A stretch of 64,000 bases of DNA from Delphinapterus leucas (lineage: Eukaryota; Chordata; Mammalia; Artiodactyla; Monodontidae), in the NCBI RefSeq assembly GCF_002288925.2, contig NW_022098001.1, positions 7,221,113 through 7,285,112 of the forward strand, in the 5' to 3' direction. Positions 37,601 to 49,600 of the stretch are shown here, piece by piece. The translations under genes and the position numbers were made by a program. Numbering within the stretch: position 1 is the stretch's first letter; the number at the start of each line of letters is the position of its first letter. The notes below the pieces were generated by a model, which saw only the letters and a list, made by a program, of their open reading frames with translations, searched no databases and was not told where the DNA came from.

Positions 37601-40600
37601 ACTTGAAACTCCAAGAAAGCACTTGATGTTTTAATTGTAGTTTTATAGAAAGTATTAATGCTTTTATGTATTTCAGAAATTTCGTATGTTAAATGGAAAT
37701 TGTTTTAAATGTGTAAATATTTGAGCTTATGTAAGCATGTATGTACTGTGCTAAAAGTCACTTGTGTTGGGCTTCCCTGGTGGCACAGTGGTTGAGAGTC
37801 CGCCTGCTGATGCAGGGGACACAGGTTCATGCCCCGGGCCAGGAAGATCCCACATGCCGCGGAGGGGCTGGGCCCATGAGCCATGGCCGCTGAGCCTGCG
37901 TGTCTGGAGCCTGTGCTCTGCAACGGGAGAGGCCACGACAGTGAGAGGCCTGCGTACCGCAAAAAAAAAAAAAAAAAAAGTCACTTGTGTTTCGGTTTGT
38001 GTGTAATATTAATATGCATCTTTTGGTTTAAAATTTTTTCTTAAACAATTAGTGGCTTACATTTAAAAAAAGAAAAATCACCAGCATGAAACTGCAAAAA
38101 AAAAAAATTAGTGTTCTTTCTATACAGCTCTGAGGCATAACCTGTTGTTACTATAAGTCTTGACAGGCTTCACAGACTATAGCTGAGCACCATAACCCAT
38201 CTGACCAAATAAGATTGGAATTTGACAGAAACCTAAAAAGACGCCATTAGTTTAGCATACTCTGGAGCCAGAATATCAAAGAGAGCAGAGAAGTTTTGCA
38301 GTGGCAAAAATACAACGTAAAATCTGTTATTGGCAAGCTTTGCTGTGAGATTTCTGGTCATTTTGGTCTTATGTTAAAAAAATTATCACTTTATCATTTA
38401 TATTATTTATTTAATTTATTGTCTGCACTTTTTATAATTTAATTGCGTTCCGACTCATTGCATGTGCATTGCTTTAAAACTAAATGAACTTTTACCTTAA
38501 AAAACAACACAGACACTTGTTTCAGCAGCTTGGAATAGCCTACAGGGAAGGAATCTTGTGTTGATACTCGACTTTCGCCACTTCAACTCCTTAGTCTGTT
38601 TTTTGTTCATTTATTCAACACGTTTATTGAGCATCTACTCTGTTCACTGTTCTAAGAACAGGGGATACAGTGGTGAACAAGACAAAGCTTATATTTGAGT
38701 GAAGTAGACTATAAATGAGTAAATACAATATGTCAAGTTGTGAAGTGCTGTGAACTAAAGAAAGCAGAGTCAGGAGATGGAATATTAGAGTGCTGATTTT
38801 GTAGCTAGTGCAGTCAGGGAAGGTCTCATTTGAGCAGACTTGATTGAGGAGAGGGAGTGAGTCACCTGAGAAACAAGGCAAGAGAATGACAAGGACATGG
38901 TGGGATACTGGCAGGAGCAGGAAAAAGGCCAATATGACTGGAGGAGAGTGAGTTCGGGGGCGCGGGGGGTGGGGCGCCCAGGCCACTTAAAGGAGGGCAT
39001 TGCGGGCTGTGCTGGAGACTTTGCTAAAGCGGTTTGTGTGTTCACATAATTAATCGAAATTTGATGTAGTAATTAATGTGATGTATCCGAATCTTTAGGT
39101 TTGGCAGTTGTTATATTTATACCACTGTGTTATTTCCACTTTACAGGATGGAACAAAATTCATCTGTATTGGGGCTTTGTATTCTGAGCTTTTGGCTGTC
39201 AGCAGTAAAGGAGAACTTTATCAGTGGAAGTGGAGTGAATCTGAGCCTTACAGAAATGCACAGGTATTTCATTATATTAAATCTTGCTTTAAATAGCTCT
39301 TCAAATCAGCATACAAAATGGTAATCGCTTTTCTTATGCTTTCAAAGAATCCTTCCTTACATCATCCACGAGCAACATTTTTGGGGCTAACCAATGAAAA
39401 GATAGTTCTCCTGTCTGCAAATAGCATAAGAGCAACTGTAGCTACAGAAAATAACAAGGTATGACACACTGTGAAAAACATTTCTTAAATTCTTGATTTT
39501 CTTCCTCTCCCTGCCCCTTTTCCATCTTTTCATTTCTATCTTTCTATCTAACTAGATCTGCAAATAACAAAGTGTCTCAAGCCTTAGTACAGTAATCCAA
39601 TGTATAATCTTTTTATTGCTGGTTTATCTCTGTATTATAATTCCTTTTCAGAGATAGCTTTCTACTTTAAGGGAAGGAAAAAATATTCACGCTAAGTCCT
39701 GGCAAAAGAGGAGATATTCAAGAACTACAGTAGATAGATTGAGGAAGTATGGATATTATATCTCAGATTATCAGTGTGACTTTAGAGTCACTAAATTCGT
39801 TTAAAAATTGTTGGAGCAGATATGGACTTTCAATTAATGCCTTAGAGATGACTTTAGACATTTATTTCAATAACTGCTATTTTGATTGACTTGCGTGAAG
39901 GAAGTATTTTAGTTTCTAGTCTTATTAAGAGCCTTTTCTGAATTACTTTTTTTTCTAGCCTTTAGAATTCCAGTCCAGAGTGTAGGTATTCCTTGCCCTC
40001 GTTTTGACCACAACCCTTTTGAAAAGATTACTTGTTTTTATTTAATCCTCTGATGTTTTATCTTTAGGTTGCTACATGGGTAGATGAAACTTTAAGTTCT
40101 GTGGCTTCTAAATTAGAGCACACCGCACAGACTTACTCAGAACTTCAAGGAGAACGGATTGTTTCTTTACATTGCTGTGCCCTTTACACCTGCGCACAGC
40201 TAGAGAACAATTTATATTGGTGGTGAGTATCACAGAGGGGGTATTTCATATCAGTGGATGCTTTTATGTACGCAGATAGGTGCTTTGAGTAGTGGAATAC
40301 CAATAGAGAAGGTCAGTTGAAAGATAATGCTTTAGACTCACAGAAAACAAACATATGGTTACCAAAGGGGAATGGGGGTAGGGGAGAGATAAACTAGGTG
40401 TCTGGGATTGGCAGATAGACACTGCTCTATAGAAAATAGACACACAACAAGGTCCTACTGTATAGCACAGAGAACTATATACAATATCCTGTAGTAAACC
40501 ATAATGGTAAAGAATATGAAAAAGAATATACATATGTATAGAATATGAAAAAGAATATATATATATTTTGACCACAGTCCTTTTGAAAAGATTACTTGTT

Positions 40601-43600
40601 TTTATTTATATTCTATATGTGTATATATATTCTTTTTCATATTCTATATATAGAATATACATATAATCATATATATTTCACATTTTATATATATATATTA
40701 TATATATATATATAAAAATGTAATATAATAACTGAATCACTTTGGTGTACACCAGAAGCTAACACATCATTGTAAATCAACTATACTTCAATTTTAAAAA
40801 AAAAGCTAATGCTTTATAGAGAGGGAAATTTTCACTTTGGAGCAAAGTAACATTGGAAAAAACCCTTAAGATAAAGAAAAGCTTATAAAAATAATACATA
40901 CTTAGTGACTATAATTATGAAATTTTTAAAAGGTATAAAGTAGAAACAAAACTCACCTATAATCCTACAACCGGAATGTAACTACTATTAACATTTTGGG
41001 AGTATTTTATTAATCTTTTTTTTTTTTCCTATATATAAACGTGTACTTTGCTTTTACTTAATTAGAAACTTAGAGTGTTTTTCATACTTTTTTCATTTAA
41101 CAGCTACATAAAATATAATTTTAAAGGTTATTAAAGTATGTCATTGTATGAATATTCTGTGCCTCATTTAATTATTCCTTTACTGTTCGAAAGGGGCTTC
41201 AAATGTATTTTCTGTTGTGTTTTAGGGAATTATCAGCAACTTTGCATTGGCAGAAGTAATGTATAGGGGAATTTACTGATGAAACAATTATTTGGAAGTA
41301 AATATCAAATGATGAATTTCCTGTGACTTTTAATCCTAAATGTTTAATAAAAGTGGACCCAGTTATGTATTATAAACCTGTGATCAAGTTATGATTATTA
41401 ATAAGTTATACATTTTAATATTATACTGAGGCAAAAATATTAGAGAAGGAATATACAAGTAATACTTAAATATAATGTGTGTAATTTCAGATTTATTTAA
41501 TGGGCTTCTTCGCCGCTTATTTGTCCAATTTTTGCTTTTCCTTTTCAGGGGTGTAGTCCCTTTTAGTCAAAGGAAAAAAATGTTAGAGAAAGCTAGAGCA
41601 AAAAACAAAAAGCCCAAATCTAGTGCTGGTATTTCTTCAATGCCGAACATCACTGTTGGTACCCAGGTAAGTGGTTAGAATTAAGTCTGTCCTGAGACTT
41701 CTCTGGTGGTCTTCCTTGGGTAAGTCTCCACGCTCCCAATGCAGGGGGCCCCAGATTTGATCCCTGGTCGGGGAACTAGATCCCACATGCATGCCCGCCA
41801 CTAAGAGTTCATACGCTGCAACTAAGAAGTCCGCGTACCTCAACTAAGAAGTCCGCATACTGCAGGCAAAATAAATAAATACATATTAAAAAAAAACAAC
41901 GAATTAAGTCTGTCCTAAGGGACATTGTTGCTTATCAAAATCATTTCTTCCCTTGTAATTAATTCCCCCGTAGGCAGTTTTGTAAATGAATGTCATTTGA
42001 AGGACCTGGTTCCAGTAGTATGTATGTGCCACATCACTTTTTACTCAGTAGCTGAGTAACAGAGATTCTGCCCTGATGTCAGTTGGTTTTCTTGTGGGAC
42101 AGGAATCTCAGATTAGCCTGGTTTTAAGAATCATTTGGTACTTAAATGTAGAGTTTAAAAATGTAGAGTCTGGAGCCCCTTGCCTGAATTATTCTTTCAG
42201 TTGGTTGGTGGTAGGACGCAGGCTTCCTTATGTGTCACAAACATCCCAGATGATTCTTATGACCAAGCAGTTTGAAAGATACTGCTCTCTGGCGATATTG
42301 TCAGCATGAGGCAGGAGTCTTCGTCAAATCCTCGTGTTTCTACTAGTTTCTGAGATGGTTTTAGCCTCTTATATATATATCTTATGGAATGTGATTTTCT
42401 AGTACCCCAATGGTTCTCAAAGTGTGGTCCAAGGACTCCTGCTGGCTTCTCAGCCCTTTCGGGGGATCTGAGAGTCCTTCTTTTTCTAGTTACCTATCTG
42501 TGTAAGGCTGAGTTGTCGTCATATACTTCAGCTAAAGTAACATATTACAGCAAATTGAATGCAGGAGCATACATGGGACTCCAGCTGTCTTCCATTAAAT
42601 TAGACATTAAGAGATTTGCAAAAATGTAAACAATGCCACTTTTCTTGCTGAATTTTTAAAAAATGTAGTTATTTTTATAAGTTATATTAACATGGGGTTT
42701 ATTAATATTAAATATTTAAAATTTTCAGTTTTAATTACTAATACATTAAATACCAACTATATATGACCCACATAAACAAAAGATTTGGGGATCCTTGGTA
42801 ATATTTAACAGGGGGGGGATGGTCCTGAGACCAAAAGAGTCTGAACACTACCGTTATACTTCTAATTCATTAGATTCTGTTAGAAATTTATCTTCGGGTT
42901 AAAAGTTGACATTTATATTCATTATAGCAAGTGCTGCAATGAGTGTTTAAGGACTTTATAATCCCTAACGCTTAGACAAGTGTTGGGTTTTGTGACGTAA
43001 CATGGCACTAATTTCCTCATCTAGCACTTTTTTTTCAATTCAGCTTTTTCTCATCACTATAAGGTGGTATCATGTTTACATTACCTGTGTCTTAAAAAGT
43101 AATCACTACTTTAGCTGTTACTTTTCTCCAAAACTCAGCTTATGTACTTCTTATTTTTGTTTGGGACTCCCATTTGTTTTGGTCCTATTCATGGTTGTCT
43201 TGTTCTGACTCCTTTGTTGGCCTTCCAACTAGGAAGTTTTCAGCAATTACCCATTATTTTGAATATTGTTGTTTAGTCTTCATTATTTACATCAGTTGGT
43301 TTGGACAGATCTTTCTTTTCTAGGAGCTCCCTTTTTCTTATTCAGTTCACATACTGATTTCTCATGTTTTCAAAGTTCCTTATTTATTAGACTCACATAT
43401 TAGCAGAATATCCTGGCAGATGCCTTATTAGCATGTAGGATGACATTACTATAGACAGGGAGGGTAGAAAAATCCTTTAAAGATGCACTGAAGAAAAGTT
43501 TTAAGCAATAGCTTGGCACTAAATTGGTGAAAAATAGCAGCATATTCCAATACTTTGGTATAGAATAAGATTTTGTTTTAAAGTGTAGAAAACTGGAGGT

Positions 43601-46600
43601 TTAAGACAGTCATGGCCACATAATGGGGAAATCGTTCATATGTTAACATCAGAAAGAATGGTCGATCAGTTAAGAGTTTGCAGCCGCACCTGCACTCACA
43701 GATCATAATTGTGGAGAGTAGTATGTTTAGCAGATATTCATTTCATGTCTTCTTATATGCTGGATATACACCTCCTTGTCTCTAAGGTGCATTTATTTTT
43801 ATAAGAAGGTATTAATGGATAACTTCTAATATATCTTGCCACATTTCTTTGACAATTATAGCCTTCTTTCTTGTTGATCCTCTTTCAGTATTTAAGCTTT
43901 CACCAGTATTTTCCAAAAATTTATGGATGAAACCTCTCTTTAAGTCAACCTAAGCAGGACATACCCTTTTCAAGAAGTCGGCTCTTCTGAACTATTCATT
44001 CTATGCCACAGAGCTATATTTAGTGACACACAGCTATTCTTTGACAGAACTCCTGCTCTGTGTCAGTATTTCCAGTTCCTGTACTTCTCAAATGTACCAC
44101 CTTCTTAAGATTGTGTGACTTATATTTAATTATAAATTGACAAAAAACATGATCATCATATAGTCCACTGTCAAATATAACATAATCGTTAGTCACTGGA
44201 TGACTGAACAGAAAGTAAGATTGGGCTACTTTAGAATCAAAAGAGATTTCCAGAAATAATGTTCATACCTCATTTAGAGTTACTGTTGGTGCATTTGGCA
44301 GTGTCACCTTAGAGGTTATTGGTTTTAGAGTATGACCTAGGAGTGCTCCATGGTAGTGAAGATTTATAGGTTATTCACTGCTGAACTCAGTTAACTTCTA
44401 ACACTAATGTCTACATATTCTTTTTCTAATTTAAGAGAAAACTTATATTATTCAGTGAAAATTCTGGCTTGTAGGAAACAACAGTCTTCTGAGGGAAACA
44501 AGTATCGGTAGAGATGAAGTTATGGAGCCTATATATAGCATCATGAATTAAGGAAGAAAATAATTTCAAATTATAAGAAACAGATAAAAAATGTAATTGT
44601 TTTGTTCACATTTCACTTTTTAAATAATAACCTTTTTAGTTTCTTCTCTGCTATTTCTCTTCTGTGTCCTTGTGGCAGAACGGTCAGGTTATTTGCTGCA
44701 TGAAATTTTAAAGTTCATTTTTAGCAAATGTGCCAATTATTCCTGCTCCATAATTTGGGAACACGTAACTCCTCTAGTTTGTTTTAAAATTGTCATCTTG
44801 ATGGTGATTTTTCTTTTGTTTGCTAGGTATGCCTAAGAAATAATCCTCTCTATCATGCTGGAGCAGTTGCATTTTCAATTAGTGCTGGGATTCCTAAAGT
44901 TGGTGTCTTAATGGAGTCAGTTTGGAATATGAATGATAGCTGTAGGTTTCAGCTTAGATCTCCTGAGAGCTTGAAAAGCATGGACAAAGCTAGCAAAACT
45001 ACTGAAGCTAAGTAAGTACTATGTCCTAACTAATCTTGATTTAACATCAGTTTCTAGTTTGCTCTGTATGTGAAGGGGGGTAACCAAGGAGACTTAGAGG
45101 TGTACAGTGACTTAGACAAGTGTTAACGTGAGGGGGTCTTATTAAGATCCCCATGAATTTTCAAAGGAATTGGTAAAATTTACTGTTTGCAAATTGGTTA
45201 ATATTTGTATATTATAGTTATTCTTAATGTTTGGTGGCCAGAATAGCAGTGTAGAGTTCTCTTTTGATGTCTTTGTTTTGTCATTAGAGTTCATCCTTGG
45301 AAAGTGTTGCATAGCAGTGATAATATGTTCAGCCATACTGTCTTAGGCAGACTTTTTCCTCCTCTCTCCATGTATAATCATCTTAATTTCTACCAAACAT
45401 CTTGCCTGCATCTTGATCATTGAAAGGGTTTTACAGGTTAATGTGCTTGGGGAGGGAAATTCTATAAAGGATTTGTAAACTTTTGGGTTGGGGGGGATAT
45501 GTGAACAGAAATACCACTGAATTGTGTATAACCCACATTCTGGGGCTGGCTTACTGTTTGGGAGCCAGGTACACAGATCTTAACACCTGTACTTTTAGAA
45601 GCATCTAGTCATCTTTATGATTTGGTTGTTTGGTACATGATCTTAAACACTTTAGTAAAGTTTCAAAATTACTTTTTTTCTTAATGTTGTAAAAAATACA
45701 TGAGCATTATAGAAACGTGGAAGAGTAATATAATATCACATTCCAGAAATAGCATTTTAAATATTTTGGTATACTATTTTCTTTTATTCTAAATTATACA
45801 AGCATTGAAAAGAAATGATTGGGACTGTACTATACATACAGATGTTTAAAGTTTTGAAATTTTTTGCTCAAATTAATGTAATGATTGTACAAGGATTACT
45901 GTTAAGTTTAAAGATATTCTTTTATAAACCAAAGCTACTGTAATTTATGCCTAATTAAGATTTTTTGCATATTTTGTGCTTTGTGCTCTCTGTCTTGTTT
46001 TTATTTTTAAAATTTATTTAGTTTTTTGTTTTAGAATATGTTTATTCAATTAAATGGATTTATAATACTTTATATTAAAGTGCAAGACACGGTGTGGATA
46101 TTTTCCAAGCACATGAATTTCAGCTGGCACTAGATTTATAAGGAGCCCGTGTAAGAGAAAAAGGTTTTTTAGAATCCTCTTCCTTATCTAGCCCGTATTA
46201 GCTGATCGAATTGAGCATTCTTAATAACAGACTCTAGACACTTGCTTTTTAAAGGCTTACTTCATTGCAGGCAAAGGCATAAGTGAAAATACCACACTGC
46301 CATCTCCCCTAAACTCCCACGTTTTATCCCAGGGTAGGTCATACTCTTGGTCTGGGTGTTCAGCACGATGGTGGAGATGCTTGTTGATGGCTAGTGATAC
46401 GTGACTTCTCTTAGGTCATAAGTTGATCCTTGCTTGGCAGCTCTCTTCCTTTGCTTCTTCAAAGGGAGAAACCAAAGTGTTGAGTAGGATGTGACATCCC
46501 ATCTTTTTTTTTTTAACATCTTTATTGGAGTATAATTGCTTTACAGTGGCGTGTTAGTTTCTGCTGTATAACAAAGTGAATCAGCTATACATATACATAT

Positions 46601-49600
46601 ATCCCCATATCCCCTCCCTCTTGCATCTCCTTCCCACCCTCCCTATCCCACCCCTCTAGGTGGTCACAAGGCACCGAGCTGATCTCCCTGTGCTATGCAG
46701 CTGCTTCCCACTAGCTATCTATTTTTACGTTTGGTAGTGTATGCCATGGTAGAGTCCATGCCACTCTCTCACTTTGTCACAGCTTACCCTTCCCCCTCCC
46801 CATATCCTCAAGTCCGATCTCTAGTAGGTCTGCGTCTTTATTCCCATCTTGCCCCTAGATTCTTCATGATCATTTTTTTTTTCTTTTTTTAGATTCCATA
46901 TATTGTCTTGTTTTTAAAAATAGGTGGATAGACTTTCCCTCTACTTGCATTGATTGTTTTTATCCTAGAAATAAAAGTAGCAAAATACATTTTCATTGTT
47001 TATGAAATTTTGTAAAGAGCATTTGAAATCTTTTTGATGTGCACAAATAGAAAACGAGATTAAAATAGGATGTGGTATTTATATCCTGTGATTTATTAAG
47101 TTTTTCAGAACCTTCCTTGAAATTTGCCTTCTTTATTAATAAACTTAGTAAAAGAGCTAAGTGAAATTAAATGTTAAGAAGATAATCATTTTCATGTCAG
47201 TAGACTCTTATAGTCATGGAAACGTGCTGACTTTAAGCGTGCTCGTGATGAGTCAGTACTGGCTTGCTTCCACTGTCACAGGATTTGCAGAGCAGCCATG
47301 AGTGTTCATGTGTGCTTGTACTGAGAACTTTGCTAAGATGCTGGTAAAAATAACGCTGTTTTTCTATGGACTATTTCTAAACTCAGGTGAAATTCCTGGT
47401 GGGGTTAATAGCAGATGAGGGGGTTAAGATGATGGCCCTGATTATAATATATACCAGCATAATCTATATATAACAAATTTCTGAGTAATACATGACTTTT
47501 CTCTCTGAAAATTGACTTCTGCCTTTTAATGAATAAAAATATATTTTTACCATCTGTAGAATATTATGTAGTTGCTATAGTTATCTTCTCGAGTATAGCG
47601 TTAATGAAATAACTCAGGGAAGAGGGATAGTTTATTAATACTATAATTTCTCATTTCAGTTATAGCAGGTGATTATTCTTGGACCATCTCGTGGTAAAGT
47701 TTTGTAAGCCATTGCAAGGAGAGTTCCTTCTTTGAACTCTAGGAAATTAATGATATAGTAGACTTTTTATTTACTTGCCTTTATCATCTTTTCAGTTAAA
47801 TTGCAGTGTCCAAGTCAGGATTTACTGAAGTGTGAAACTTGTTTGCTCAGGAGGCTTTTGGTAAAGCTATATTGATAAATTGAGTGTAGCTTTTGTTGTT
47901 ATTCCTAGATAAGGCTTATCTGAACCATTGTCCCATGTTGTTGATAGCTTCACATAGTATATTTCTTTCCTATTTTAAAAAATTAAGAAAAATTTGAAGT
48001 ATGCAATGTGTATCTTTTTCAGTTTGCATCCTAAAGAATAACAATTTTGTATAAGTTTTTACTATTTCATTCCCTAATGAGAATAAACTTGAGTCTTAAA
48101 AATAAGCCATTTGACAAGTTCCTAATATGTCATTTTCCTAATTATAAGGAGAATCTTATTTCTAATTGCAGGCCTGAAAGTAAGCAGGAACCTGTGAAAA
48201 CAGAAATGGGTCCTCCACCATCTCCAGCATCCACGTGTAGTGACGCATCCTCCATTGCCAGCAGTGCATCAATGCCGTATAGTAAGTTTTATGTGTAGTA
48301 CACATTGGTCAAAGTAAGATCCCAGGCAGAGAGCTGTGTTCAGTTTGTTTCTGATTTGAGGCAACTCAGACCATTTTTAATATCTTTTAATATAAATTGT
48401 GTTCCTACTAGTTTAATTTTTTTCAACGTGCAACTTTATTTAAATAGAAAAACAGTATTTACAGTGTTGAGTATTCTTGTTGTTTTTGCGAGTTATAATT
48501 TGCTGCAATATGTAAAGTGCATTGCAGTAATAGAAGGAAATAATTGCCCCTCTAGAATATCTGCCTACCTTTGTTGGGACTGTTATTGTAGATTGGTTAT
48601 GGCTTGGTCACAACTTTCGCTCAGAATTTGTAGAATTTAAAAACCTAGATTTACTACTGCACCTTGGATTTAAAGAGTTTTTTTTAAAAAAGCTTTCCAA
48701 AGTACATTTATTTTCTAGTTTTAATTGCTTTGTACTTGAGGAAATTGAAAGTTTTTAATAGTCATGTGCTAGTTTTAAGAACAGCCCAACAGATCCTCCT
48801 TTTTAAACATTGGTCCGATAGCCCTAATTTTGAGGGTCCAGAATAAGTTTAAAATTTTTAAATACTTCTTTGCAGTTGTTTATAGTAGTGTTAATATTGT
48901 TAGGCATTAACGAACATGGATATTTTTCACTATGAATTCATTTAAAGTGGAAGTTAGTTATGAAAGCTCAATTCATAAAGCAGTAGTTCATGAAATTTAT
49001 TTAGATATCTCAATTATGTATCCCTTTACAAATGATCTTTTTTCATATATTTAGATGAAATCTATAAAGTTTCTTTCACATTTTCTTTTTGGTACTTACC
49101 ATTTTGTTGTTGTCTAAGAACGACGACGGTCCACCCCTGCCCCAAAAGAGGAGGAAAAGGTGAACGAAGAGCAGTGGTCTCTTCGGGAAGTCGTTTTTGT
49201 GGAAGATGTTAAGAATGTTCCTGTTGGCAAGGTTTGTTCAGAATGTCTAAGAATTAGTTACTCACTGAACTATAATGGTATTGGTTATCGAAGAACTTAC
49301 GGTTGGTGAGTGCTCATCAGCCCTTTCCTCAAGGCTGCTTTATTTATCACCTCTAATGATCTCTTTAGTCCCATCCTTTAATCTGATGCACGTATCTCCT
49401 TTGTCCCTGACAGATGAACTGAAGATTATTATACCTCTCCTTGAGCATTTATGGTGATATTCTGCTTTTTTTAAAAAGTGTTATTTTGGAATAATTTTAG
49501 ATTTACAGAAAAGTTGCTAAGAGATAACATTACTTTTTGATACAGTCCATTCTTTGGGACTTATACAGTTTTAATGGAGATGATCTTCCATAACATTTAA

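Larger units (their letters stand above)
29937..39146 (+). other. UBR5: UBR5 intron 9 (9.2 kb)
   Basis: Contains a short SINE (30063), an antisense L1 3' end (30757), a G4-like tract (32384), a sense L1 ORF2 end (32735), L2-like sequence (35045 and 38600), a MIR (36600), a CHR-2 SINE (37769), and a GC-rich G-run cluster 170 bp before exon 10. The remaining sequence shows no feature I can support. The several open frames of 60-130 codons lack homology. Confidence 0.9.
40223..41548 (+). other. UBR5: UBR5 intron 12
   Basis: 1.3-kb intron. The left half is an L1 3' end with an AT-rich inverted repeat (see separate entries). The right half is AT-rich and featureless. Confidence 0.9.
41667..44826 (+). 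other. UBR5: UBR5 intron 13
   Basis: 3.2-kb intron with a long-type SINE right after the donor (41694) and a hAT-like remnant at 42405. From about 42850 to 44826 I see no feature that I can name. The open frame at 43002 is AT-rich and without homology. Confidence 0.9.

Noticed and set aside
42970..45125. 'cttagacaagtgtt' occurs at 42972 and near 45112
   Set aside because: Only 14 bp match, and no element boundary is visible at either site. Probably chance.
41667..48171. Introns 13 and 14 have exactly the same length (3,160 bp)
   Set aside because: No sequence similarity is evident between them, and their repeat content differs, so this is coincidence and not duplication.
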